Source: Datura wrightii (Eukaryota; Streptophyta; Magnoliopsida; Solanales; Solanaceae). From it: 64,000 bases of DNA. The notes beneath the pieces were generated by a model. That model worked only from the letters and a program-made list of their open reading frames with translations. It made no database searches and was not told where the DNA came from. A program made the translations under genes and the position numbers. The stretch lies in assembly GCA_035772735.1 (NCBI GenBank), contig JASDFA010000007.1:71276501-71340500 (forward strand). Reading direction: 5' to 3'. The stretch's first letter is position 1. Each line of letters opens with the position of its first letter. Shown piece after piece: positions 10,959 to 21,887 of this stretch.

Positions 10959-12467
10959 TGATCTTGGGCAGAATTATATGCCCAAGTGATGCTCAAATGC
11001 TTCACTTCTTCTTGTTTATCTATCGTTATATGTGCATTCTCATGTGATTTGTAGTTAAAATGTGAATTTATACTAACCAACATGATTAGTGTTGTTTTGC
11101 AAGTAAAATGTAATTTTAGGAAGCTAAGATACATGTTGGTAAAAATCGGGAATGGACTTGGAAGCGAGCAGTGGAAAAGGTCATGGAAGAGCAGCAAAAA
11201 TAAGGGCTCCGCGATGGAGCCGTGTCACGCTGCCATCGCGGAGACATTCTGCCTCGGATGATTTAGTTTGCCAATTCCAGTGAAGGTCCGGGTTGCCCCC
11301 GTGACACGGAGGCAATGCCACGCGATACAAGCCGTGGCATGTTGGGGACATTGACCTGGGTCATCAACTTCCAGTAAAGGTTCGCGACTGCGCCAAGGCA
11401 CGTTGGCCTGGCTCCCCGTTGCAGGCCGTGGCACGCCAACGAGAAATTGCTGAGGAACCTGATTCCAGTGAGGGTCCGCGTTTGCAACGTGGCACGGAGG
11501 GAGTGCTCCGCGATACACTCCGTGCCACGTTGCTTGTTATTCCGGGAAAAATTCCCAGCAATATAAATAGCACACTTAGGTTTATTTTTAAGGATTCAGA
11601 CTTGGTTGAGCAAGAACGTTGGTTACAGGTAGTTGAGGGGACGAAAATCCTAGGGTTCTTCTCTATCTCTTTCTCTTTTATCTCAATTGTTTGCATGATT
11701 TATACTCATTTGATGGTGTTTAATCCACAAATGAGTGGCTAAATTCACTTCTTGCTGAGGTTAAGAACAATTGTAGTGGAATGTAATTGTTGATCAATTT
11801 AGTTTTCATCTTTTCTTCAATGGTTGTTCTATCAATTCTTGTTCTTACTGCATTAATGTTTGGCTAATGTTAATGTATATCTAAAAAATCCAATTTTGAT
11901 TTTGAAAAGAAAAGAAATTGGAAAGTTGTGAATTGGTAGGATATGATCTCTTCTTAGTTTGGGAAAATTGAGAATTGATTTACATTCAGAATAGAAATAT
12001 ATCTGAAAGTCTTATTAGTCAATTAAGGAATCAGTTTTTTATGGTTAGGACATGAAATTATTTTATCACAGAAATGTAGGTTGAAGGTTCATGATTCTTA
12101 AGTTGGGTAGGATACGAAAGTTTCAATCCACAGGCAATAATTCTTGACTAGCAACCGAAGGAAAGATTAACTGAATTGTATCGATAAATTACTTCCCTGC
12201 ATGTTCGTTTTAGCCTTAGCATGCTCATTACTATAGTTCAGACTCACTTTATCATTTTGCTTTAGATTCTTATTAGTTAGTAACTCAAACTCTAAAAATC
12301 TTATTCATTTGGTTGTCTGCATTCTTAAAGTTATAGTTCATTAACAGTAGAGTTAACTATTACCTTAGTTCAGTCCCTGTGGGATCGATACTTGGCTTAC
12401 TTAAGCCATTTTACTACTTGTTCGACCACGTGCACTTGTGTGTAGTCACCATAAAAACGCCCGAACA
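10959..12467 (+). repeat. 5' LTR of B
   Basis: TATAAATA at 11562-11569 is the likely transcription start region. A dense cluster of words around CTCCGTGACACGGAG and GCTCCGCGATGGAGC sits upstream at 11205-11535. A hairpin CTTGGGCA/TGCCCAAG lies at 10963-10986, 4 bases from the LTR end. Confidence 0.92.
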
Positions 12468-12473
12468 AGTTTT

Positions 12474-12491
12474 TGGCACCGTTGTCGGGGA
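12474..12491 (+). other. Primer binding site, tRNA-Asp type (B)
   Basis: TGGCACCGTTGTCGGGGA has two mismatches to the tRNA-Asp 3' end complement, 6 bases after the LTR. Confidence 0.88.
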
Positions 12492-12555
12492 TAAGTGCTA
12501 ACAACTTGATCTTAGCCTGTCTTTTGCAGATATTGAATTCTGTTGAACACTGGCA

Positions 12556-15144
12556 AGAGACAAGGAGTTGGTGGATTCATACTTAAAGCTGGAAAGACAA
12601 TTCCATCGTCAAAGAAGGGAAGCTCTAGAGAAGAAGCTACAGTTTCTTAGACAGACAATCCTGGAGCAACAGCAGAATCCACCACTTGTGAGTGTAGTGT
12701 TAGTGCCCGAGGAAATGGCAGCTAGGATGGTTCTTGAAGTGGCAATCCCACATGCTAACAATCTTACATCAATTATTCGCAAACCTGAGCCAAGAGGGAG
12801 GTTTTAGCTAAAACAGAATATGGTGCAATTACTACACATCAGCGGGCAATTCACAGGTCTCTCTCACGAAGATCCACAACAACATCTCCAAAACTTTTTG
12901 GAGATAAGTGACACTTACATCCCTGCTGGAGTATCATCCAATTACGTAAGGCTTACATTATTCCAATTTTCATTATTGGGAGAAGCAAAGAGGTGGTTGA
13001 AAGCTGAGCCACCTAACTCTATCACCACTTGGGATGATCTTGCAAGAAAATTTTTGATACGGTTCTTTCCATCCGGGAAAACAACAAGACTTAGAAGTCA
13101 GATTCTAAGTTTTAAACAAAGAGAGGGGGAGAATCTGTATCAATCTTGGGAAAGGTTCAAATCATTGCTAAGGGATTGTCCTCACCATCACCAGTCCAAT
13201 GATGTGCTGGTGCATACTTTCATAGAGGGTTTGGAACCCCACACAAAAATTTTGCTAGACTCAGCAACTGGGGGAAAAGCATTAGAAAAGACTTATGAGG
13301 AGCTGTATACTTTGTTAAATTGTATTTCGCAGGGAAATTCAGAGTGGAATGCGGACTCTTCTAGAGGAGGAACAAGGAAAGCGGCAGGAGTCTTAGAAGT
13401 GGATGGTTTTATAGCTGTAACTGCACAGATAGCTGTGCTGCAAAATCAACTCAACACCCACTTCAGCAATATGAGCTTGAATCAATCTCAAGCCCCAGTT
13501 AATGTAGTGCAACAGATTTGGTGTGAAGTATGCGGTAGTAATGAACACTCAGCTGAGTGTTGTGGTGCAAATCCAGATTCAGTGAACTTTGTGGGGAATG
13601 TACATAGAAATAATCACCAACAGTATAGTAACAACTACAACTCGAATTGGAGAAATCATCTGAATTTCTCTTGGGGTAGTAACAACCATCAAGGGTAGAG
13701 TTCGAATCAGGGAGCGTAGAGAAATCAAGAAGGGCAGCAAAATTATCAGACTCAATATAGAGGACACAATGCACCTCCTCCACCACCCACCAACACTGAG
13801 GAAATGTTTAAAACAATGATAGCTAACCTAGCTCAATTGCAAGCTGATTATGTGAAATTGGCAGCAGATGTATAGAACAATCAGTTAGCTACAAAGGCGT
13901 TGGAGTACCAGTTTGGACAACTAGTTGGAGCTCAAAACACAAGGCCAAGAGGAGGACTACCGAGTGACACTGACCTGAATCCCAAGCAAGTAAATGCAGT
14001 GACCAGATGGAGTGGTTTACAACTCAAGGAGGTGTAACCAGAAAGACCACCTCAGCAGTCAGGAGCAATAGAGAAAGAAAGGGAACAGGATGATGAGAGG
14101 GGGAAGGAGAAGGCAACTGAAGTAGAAAGACAACCACCCCCGTTCCCTCAAAGATTAAAGAAACACAAGGAGGAAGCTTGTTTCTAAAAGTTCATGGAGG
14201 TGCTTAAACAGGTACACATTAATTTACCTCTGGTTGATGTTTTGTAGGGAGTGCCGAATTATGAAAAGTATATCAAGGACATCGTACTTAACAAAAGCAT
14301 ATTGACGGAGTATGCTACGGTGGCGCTTACTGAGGAGTGCACTTCCTGGATATAGAACAGGTCGCCAACAAAGCTTAAGGACCTTGGGATCTTTACAATT
14401 CAAATTACAATAGGGAAAAGTATCCGAGCTCGCGGATTATGCAATTTGGGAGCGAGTATTACCTTGATGCCGACATCGGTGTTCAAGAAGTTGGGGCTGG
14501 GCAGTCCTAGACCAACTACGGTGGTCTTGCAGTTAGCGGACCGTTCTTTAGCCAGACCAGATGGCATTGTGGAGGACGTGTTGGTGCAAGTGGGCTCCCT
14601 TATCTTTCCGGTAGATTTTATTGTTCTGGATTTTGAACCGGATGCGGAAGTCCCATTTATTTTAGGATGTCCTTTCTTGGCAACCGGGAGAGCTTTGATT
14701 GATGTAGCTGCAGGGCAGCTAACCATGCGGGCGCATGAAAAAGTGGAGGTATTTGATGTATATAAGGCCACGAAGCTTCCGGCCATATATGAGGAGCTTT
14801 CAACAATCAATGTGCTAAATCAAGAAGAAATTCTTCCGATTGTTGAATCTCGAGATCCAATGGGAAGAGCATTGGTGAGCTCCGATCATTTCAGAGATAG
14901 AGATACTTATGAGAGGGTGCAAATGTTGAATGAACCACAATGGTAACTCGGGAAGCATGACTTTCAGCCGTTAATGAGGTTCCTAGTACCATTGCCGAAA
15001 CCATCGATTAAGGAAGCACCAAAACTGGAGTTGTGGCAAGAAGATCGAAGTGCCACGTTCTTGGTTAATGGGCAACGTTGTAAGCATTACTGGGGTGAGG
15101 ACGTTATTCGAGAGAAGACGTCCATCACTCTAGAGGATGATTGA
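12556..15144 (+). pseudogene. gag-protease polyprotein of B, with integrase-tail scar
   Basis: One frame with several stops. Gag core at 12820-13330: FTGLSHEDPQQHLQNFLEIS, LTLFQFSLLGEAKRWL, TTWDDLARKFLIRFFPSGK and NLYQSWERFKSLLRDCPHHH. A zinc knuckle CEVCGSNEHSAEC lies near 13530. Protease core at about 14430-14720 has LCNLGASITLMP, where the catalytic Asp is Asn, then DFIVLDFEPDAEVPFILG. After protease the frame ends FLVNGQRCKHYWGEDVIREK, which resembles an integrase C-terminus, so RT through integrase has been deleted in frame. Stops at about 12807, 13698, 13873, 14036, 14187 and 14247 inactivate it. No ATG precedes the conserved N-terminus. Confidence 0.85.
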
Positions 15145-15419
15145 GTGTCAATGACGTCGAGTCGCGATGGTAAACCAGGAGCTGCGCGGGAGGCAACCCG
15201 TGAAATTGTTGTAATAGATGAATAGAGTATTGAAAAAAAGATGAAAAAAAAGAGAAAAAGAAAAAAAAAATAAATAGAAAAAAATTATTGTTGCATTGAA
15301 ACCTACGAATTCTAACCAATTTCTTGTTGTGAGATAAATTTCAGGTGGAACGGAGGGCAAAAATGCAAAGAATTGCAAAGGAGAAAAATTGAGGTGAGAA
15401 AAATAAAAAAGTGGCATTA
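15145..15419 (+). other. Noncoding spacer after gag-protease (B)
   Basis: Contains GGAGCTGCGCGGGAGGCAAC, the nucleotide relic of the pol-tail region also seen in D at 60640-60700, then an A/G-rich run at 15230-15285. No gene seen. Confidence 0.5.
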
Positions 15420-15552
15420 CAGTGAGCCTATGCGTTGGCTCCATGTCACGGAGGGTGTGCTCCGCGTTACCCTCCGTGACACGTTGAGGTGTAATTCGCG
15501 TCGGGTCACACCGGGTCGCCGGGTAACCCGCGCGAAAAACACCCTTTAAACC
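15420..15552 (+). promoter_or_regulatory. Word cluster and TATA-like box upstream of the aORF (B)
   Basis: The words TGTCACGGAGGGTG, GCTCCGCGTTACCC and TCCGTGACACGTTG repeat the LTR cluster. A CCTTTAAACC box follows at 15543-15552, then a C/T-rich leader. D has the same arrangement (TTTAAACCCCGAAA). This is the layout expected of an internal promoter, though unproven. Confidence 0.45.
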
Positions 15553-15685
15553 CCGAAATCCCCTCATTTTTTCCTTATTTCCCATTCCCTCCGTGACCTA
15601 CTCCCCAAATTCCCTCCTCCTCCAACGTGACATGGACCTAGGCATAAGATTTCTTCAACTTTTCTTCGATTTCATCGGATTAAAG

Positions 15686-16325
15686 GTATGTTCTTGAACT
15701 TAACCTCAATTTTTGCTTAAATTTTCAATTTTTGAGCATGTGAGGTGAGTAAACCTTCCCCTAAGTGTAAATTAAGTTTGAATTCACTTAAATTTTGATT
15801 GATTGATGTTCATAGTATCGTTGTGAGTATGTGAACTCGATGAGTGCATGTTTGATTGAATTTTTTTGCGAAATTGGTAGCTAGGGGTAGAATTTGAATA
15901 GGAAGAAACTAAATTTGGTTGAAATGTGAAAAAATTTGGGTTGTGCATGTTGGGTGATGTGAATGATGTTGTGAATATAGATGAATATGCTAAGTAGACA
16001 AGGGAATTGTCGGAAAAATAAAATTGGTGAATTGCATAGGTTGTTGAGAACAAAAATTTTGGCTAAGTGTTATGTGATGTAATGGAATCAATGGTGATAT
16101 TGTTAGTCGTTGTACGAAGTTTGAGTAGTACACAGTAATGATTCCATCGACTTATCTGAATGCACTAAGCAATACGATTGATAAGAATTGGGAAAGCATG
16201 ATTGTCTTGCTGAATTATTTTAATTGTGGCTAAAGACTAAGTGTGCGGTGGCCTAACTCAACCCAACCTTAGTTGAAGCTATGTTTGACTTGAATAAAAT
16301 TGTGATTGTCTATTCGATGGTACAG
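15686..16325 (+). other. Predicted leader intron before the aORF (B)
   Basis: Donor AAAG-GTATGT at 15686 and acceptor GGTACAG ending at 16325, five bases before the aORF ATG. The interior is T-rich, as plant introns are. D keeps both sites (59352-60057). Confidence 0.65.
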
Positions 16326-16330
16326 GAACA

Positions 16331-17548
16331 ATGTCAGGCAGGCAAGACAAGGGAAAGGGCGCATCTACATCGGGCGCCGACAGAAAAAGGATTCGATTGG
16401 GACAGTTCCAGCAGCACCAGAGGTTCCGAGAGGCCAACGCCAATAATACGGAACCCGATGGGTGACTGATGAAGGGAAGAAATGGTATGCAAAACACAAA
16501 GAAACCAAATACTTCCCGGAAGAGCCTATAGCAAGGGAGCCGCTGGCACAGGAATTCCCGAGGATCGTACTCCGTATAGACAATGCCGGTCTGACCTTCA
16601 TCTTCGAAGAGCCCAAGGAGTGCAATCTCCATCTGATTCGGGAGTTCTATGCCAACTGGAACCCGACCCTCCGCAGTCACACTGTCAAGATAAGATGGCA
16701 GGTTGTCACGTTTGAGCCTCATCATCTGAATGCTATATTGGGGGCACAGTACATAGACGCCCATGTACTCCGGCAGCTGAACATAACTCCACCTTATGCG
16801 GATATCAGACGCACTCTATGTGGAGCCCGTTCAACAGCACGGTGGAGCAGGTATAAGGAGAGGGGATACCATCAGACACTGCCTTACTCTCAAATGAATA
16901 GGGAAACCAGGATTTGGCTCAAAATTGTGTGATCCTGCTTGATCCCGGGGGTGTACATGACAGATGTAACCCGAGATCGAGTGTGCTTGGTATATGCCCT
17001 GATGAAAGGGCTTGAGATAAATGTTGGGGCGGTGATCATCTCCGCCATGAAGAGAGGCCGACTCCATCAAGGGAACATGTACGGGTTCGGTGGTTTGCTG
17101 ACCACGTTCCGGAGGGGCCATGATATTGAGGAAGCGGCCCTAGACTACATCCCACAAATGGATAGACGTGCCTTGGATGTCACAAAAACCAAGGCACCCG
17201 ACACTACTGACGGGCCAGTTCTCACACTAGCCGAGTGACATGCTCGGGATGATCAATATATGGCCCCGCATGTACGGGATGCAGATGCTGCTGTTTCGCA
17301 TAGGCGGGAGGCCTGCAACGGAGGATGAGCTATGGCAGCTCGAGCTAGATTACCCCTTTGGCGAGAATGCCTGGGCTCTATGCCGAGTGGGGCCAGCTTT
17401 TGTGGAGCCTATAGATGATGATGTCCCCACTGATGAGGAGACCCGCCGTGAGGACTCAGATGTTGAGTCAGATGAGGACAGAGGGGGCGATTCGGATATG
17501 GGAGACGAGGCAACGACACCTGATGAAGAAGTTGAATACTTCGATTGA
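16331..17548 (+). pseudogene. aORF of B (putative plant transposon protein family)
   Basis: The ATG at 16331 begins MSGRQDKGKGASTSG, matching the D start. After a frameshift near 16460 comes the conserved body: WVTDEGKKWYAKHK, EFPRIVLRI, CNLHLIREFYANW, LNAILGAQYIDAHVLRQL, RRTLCGARSTARW. Then a stop at 16930, VYALMKGLEINVGAVIISAMK, another frameshift near 17240, RIGGRPATEDELWQLELDYP and an acidic Asp/Glu-rich end. The protein looks soluble, with a basic start and acidic end. Its role in the element is unknown; conservation across families with different LTRs suggests it is selected. This copy is nonfunctional. Confidence 0.8.
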
Positions 17549-17592
17549 TCAGGGAGTTTCACCACCCACCTTTGTGATATGTTGAATTTTGT

Positions 17593-17633
17593 GAACACTG
17601 GGGACAGTGTTCAATTTAAGTGTGGGGTGGGAG
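17593..17633 (+). promoter_or_regulatory. Hairpin plus polypurine-like motif after aORF (B)
   Basis: GAACACTG and CAGTGTTC pair perfectly around a GGGA loop (17593-17612), followed by TTTAAGTGTGGGGTGGGA. The purine part nearly repeats the tract at the 3' LTR (19342-19358). Confidence 0.65.
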
Positions 17634-19338
17634 TAGTTAGGTGCTGGATGTTTCGTTGTTGTTTTTGTTTTTGTTTATGTTTTGTGTTGTTGTGCTTGTG
17701 AAAAAATGTGACCCTGTGACTCTTCGTGATGTGCTTTGTAATTAAGTGGTATTGTAATGAATGTAAGTTGTTGTGGTTGTGTGAGCTGTTGTTGATTGGT
17801 TGGTTATGTAAATATTTTTTTTGTAAATATTTTTTGTTTTCTATCGAAATTATCGATACTTTTGAAAAATTTTTTGTTGAATTTTCTTATGATTGGGTTT
17901 CTCGGCCTTTGTTTTCGATGCTTTTACCGAGAATAGTCCCATTAAACTGAAGTCGTAAATAGTGACCGTTCCCTATGATGGATGGATGACGACCGTCTTA
18001 AGGGAAATGTAGTCGATAGGAGTAGTTTTTTTTCTTTCTTTTATTTTCTTTCTTTTATTTGTTTCCCAAACTTGTCGCTACTTCATGGTTCGGAATTATT
18101 GTTGCGTGTTGTACATGATATTAAGATGCAAAGATGATTCGTATGAAAGCATGCAATTGTGTAAACATGTTGAGATACCTAGGCCATAGAGTTCGATTCG
18201 GTGATATTGAGGATTAATATTGAATTCTTGTAATTAGCTGATTGAAGAGTCTGTGAATAAGTCTTGAGTTGAGCATGTGCAAGGAGTGTGAGGTGAGGTT
18301 TCGATTATTCCATGCTATTGTGAAGTGTCTAGAACTTGCCTGGTGTATGTGTGAAACAAAATGAAGGATGTGTATTGTAGGAAAGGATGTAGGCATTTCT
18401 TTGATTAAACCGAAAGTTTTTTTTCCTTACCATACCTACCTTGAATGTACATCCTAGTTAGCTCCATTGAGCCTTTAGCCTATTTTTATTCTTTCTTTGA
18501 AGAGGTAGAAACCGATCTTAATCCCTTCTTTTCATTAGTCGTGAATTTGATCCAAAACTCTTAAGCGCTCAAGAAAAATAATTTTCCCACAGTGTCAAGG
18601 AGTGAGAATTGTGAAAAGGAAGGAAAAGCGGAAGTGGTGAAAGTAAAGAAAAGGTCAAGGGTGCACTTGCTTAAATTAAAGAAAATAAAGATGTATAACT
18701 AATCGTTGTTATTAAGTCGAGTGTGCTTAAAGAAATGGGAACAAAAATAAAGAGGAAAATTCAAGAAAGAGAAGATGAAGAAGAAACAAGGCCCATAATG
18801 ATGGTGGGATGTATTGAAAAGTGCTTAAGGAAGCTAGTTGCTATTATTGGTTAGCCCAATATTTACCAGTTCCTTAGTTTACATTACAACCCGTTAAGTC
18901 CTACGTGATCTTACATCACGCGTCCTTATATTAGTGGAGTAATACACTAGAGGCAAGCTTATGGTTCATGACATGATGCATGTGAATTCTTTGGGAGAGA
19001 GAGCGAAATCATGTTCATATACCCCTATATGTAATGCTTGGGAAATCATATGATTGAAAAGGGGGAAATTTCTCTTGTGTTGTGAGGGCACATGCTTGAC
19101 GAGAGATTGAATTTCGTGTCGGATGTCTTGATCAGTTGATTTGCATGAGTTTGCCGAGATCGAGAGTCGATTCTTGAGCTTAGGAGGTCTTAATGTGGTG
19201 AATGTCATGGTATTGATGGGACCATGCATGTTTTCTTGATGATTTACTATAATAAATAATCGGTATAGCCGTAGCTTGAATTGTCGAGCCAAAGTAGCTA
19301 TGCGTGGTTGTCAATTGCATAAGATGTGAGAGTATCAA
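17634..19338 (+). other. 3' noncoding region of B
   Basis: About 1.7 kb with no credible gene. It contains a conserved hairpin at 17970-18005 (TCCC/GGGA core with loop TATGATGGATGG...CTTAA), T-rich runs at 17640-17880 and A/G-rich DNA at 18600-18800. Its length matches the same region in C, D and H. Confidence 0.6.
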
Positions 19339-19358
19339 GGTTTTAAGTGTGGGGTAAG
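19339..19358 (+). other. Polypurine tract of B
   Basis: GGTTTTAAGTGTGGGGTAAG directly precedes the 3' LTR and is the expected plus-strand primer site. Confidence 0.75.
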
Positions 19359-20867
19359 TGATCTTGGGCAGAATTATATGCCCAAGTGATGCTCAAATGC
19401 TTAATTTCGTCTTGTTTATCTATCGTTATGTGTGCATTCTCATGTGATTTGTAGTTAAAATGTGAATTTATACTAACCAACATGATTAGTGTTGTTTTGC
19501 AGGTAAAATGTAATTTTAGGAAGCTAAGATACATGTTGGTAAAAATCGAGAATGGACTTGGAAGCGAGCAGTGGAAAAGGTCATGGAAGAGCAGCAAAAA
19601 TAAGGGCTCCGCGATGGAGCCATGTCACGCTGCCATCGCGGAGGCATTCTGCCTCGGATGATTTAGTTTGGCCAATTCCAGTGAAGGTCTGCGTTGCCTC
19701 CGTGACACGAAGGCAATGCCACATGATACAAGTCATGGCACGTTAGGGACATTGACCTGGGACATCAACTTCTAGTAAAGGTTCGCGACTGCGCCGTGGC
19801 ATGTTGGCTGGCTCCGCGTTGCAGGCCGTGGCACGCCAACGAGAAATTGCTGAGGAACCTTATTCCAGTGAGGGTCCGCGTTTGCACCGTGAAACAGAGG
19901 GAGTACTCCGCGATACACTCCGTGCCACGTTGCTTGTTATTTCGGGAAAAATTCCCACCAGTATAAATAGCACACATAGGTTTATTTTTAAGGATTCGGA
20001 CTTGGTTGAGCAAGAACGTGGCTTACAGGCAGTTGAGGAGACGAAAATCCTAGGGTTCTTCTCCATCTCTTTCTCTTTTACCTCAATTATTTGTATGATT
20101 TATACTCATTTGATGATGTTTAATCCATAAATGAGTCGCTAAATTCACTTCTTGCTGAGGTTAAGAACAATTGTAGTGAAATGTAATTGTTGATCAATTT
20201 AGTTTTCATCTTTTCTTCAATGGTTGTTCTATCAATTCTTGTTCTTACTGCATTAATGTTTGGCTAATGTTAATGTATATCTAAAAAATCCAGTTTTGAT
20301 TTTGAAAAGAAAAGAAATTGGAAAGTTGTGAATTGGTAGGATATGATCTCTTCTTAGTTTGGGAAAATTGAGAATTGATTTACATTCAGAATAGAAATAT
20401 ATCTGAAAGTCTTATTAGTCAATTAAGGAATCGGTTTTGTATGGCTAGAACATGAAATTCTTTTATCACAGAAATGTAGGTTGAAGGTTCATAATTCTTA
20501 AGTTGGGTAGGATACAAAAGTTTCAATCCATAGGCAATAATTCTTGACTAGCAACCGAAGAAAAGATTAACTGAATTGTATCGATAAATTACTTCCTTGC
20601 ATGTTCGTTTTAGCCTCAGCATGCTCATTACTATAGTTCAGACTCACATTATCATTTTGCTTTAGATTCTTATTAGTTAGTAACTCAAACTCTAAAAATC
20701 TTATTCATTTGGTTGTCTGCATTCTTAAAGTTATAGTTCATTAACACTAGAGTTAACTATTACCTTAGTTCAGTCCCTGTGGGATCGATACTTGGCTTAC
20801 TTAAGCCATTTTACTACTTGTTCGACCACGTGTACTTGCATGTAGTCACCACAAAAACGCCCGAACA
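19359..20867 (+). repeat. 3' LTR of B
   Basis: Same length and ends as the 5' LTR. TATAAATA at 19962-19969; word cluster at 19605-19935. Several cluster words have lost CG pairs to TG or CA compared with the 5' copy. Confidence 0.93.
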
Positions 20868-21887
20868 CAAACCAAGTCAGTTATGCGTACATGCGACTAC
20901 AACTAATGATATATAGGGATCTATATATGGCATATAATTATTAGCATAGAATTGAGCTATCACTAATGCTATTTATACAGACAATTGGCAGAATGCAACA
21001 CAAATCATGTACCCTCACAACAAATGAAGTCCCCAACACTCAAAAATATATATAAATGATTCCTGGGACTAGTCAAGTAGACTGTCACTCTCACAAAGAA
21101 GTTCCAAATACTGCACATCAGATACCATAGGCTTGCCCTTGTTTTCTCTAATTCGATTTTTTAGACAGTCAGGCTAGGATCACTATAGGACTTTTCTCAT
21201 CTTGTAATGTAGGCTTCGAGCTGGGTATGGTAGATATGGAAGTAGTGACTAAACCTCCTTGGAACTACACAATTGGCTTCACTTTTCACCTTCTTAACCC
21301 TTTTTATACTTTTTCAAGTTTCCTCCTTTTTTCTCCTTTCAATTGTCACTTATGGGTGTGGTGTATTTTTTTTTTCAACTTTTTCAATTCTTTTTCTTTT
21401 CTTTTCTTTGCTTTTCTTATCACAACTAAACACTTTTTTTCTTCTTTTGTTCTCTTTTGACTTTTCACACCACACACCACTTTTCTTTGACTTTTTCTTT
21501 CTTTTTCACCCCTAATAGGTCTACTCACCTCCACTATAGCTACCCTCAACTCAGACATTTTGTCTGAGTTGAGGTTCACAATGTCCAAGGAGGGACCCAG
21601 GGCCAAATAGGTTCATTATAAACATGAGAAAGGTGAATGGGTAATTGAAGAAAAATGGTCAACTTTATGCTCAAACAATGGGATTAAGGGATTCATTTTC
21701 CATTTGGTAATGTAATGTAGGCTAAAAGTGGGCTGACACAACAACGATCTATGATCCTTTCCTAACCAACTATTCTACAACCTATATAAAGAATAACTGG
21801 GCAAGTTCTAGATCCTTTATGCAGTATTGAACTCACTAAAAATCCTGACTTACTCACTCATGATACAAGTTTATTCTTGTGCAGTAA
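20868..21887 (-). repeat. Right piece of the I-type element split by B; starts with TSD CAAAC (20868-20872)
   Basis: Matches 33350-34190, with an extra 170 bp or so around 20990-21160. It is noncoding: T-rich at 21270-21520, with a hairpin at 21545-21573. It stops at the truncated 5' LTR of C. The aORF end of what may be the same copy reappears on the far side of C at 32929-33004, so C may have inserted here with a deletion. Confidence 0.65.

Larger units (their letters stand above)
10959..20867 (+). mobile_element. Element B: complete non-autonomous Athila-like element, 9909 bp
   Basis: Both LTRs are 1509 bp, start TGATCTTGGGC and end CGCCCGAACA, and CAAAC flanks them. Inside are a tRNA-Asp primer site, gag-protease, an abrupt jump to the integrase tail, the aORF cassette and a polypurine-like tract. 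RT, RNase H and integrase are missing, as in sister copy D. By eye the LTRs differ at roughly 65-70 of 1509 positions (about 4.5 percent), many C/T or G/A. The family resembles gag-only non-autonomous elements described in plants (TR-GAG type), with an added 3' gene. Confidence 0.93.

Noticed and set aside
15125..15585. Phe-rich minus-strand frames
   Set aside because: They arise from an A-rich run and the word cluster between gag-protease and aORF of B; no conservation in D.
21227..21515. Phe/Ser/Leu-rich open frames, also at 33540-33951
   Set aside because: They are translations of T-rich noncoding DNA repeated in two element copies; not genes.
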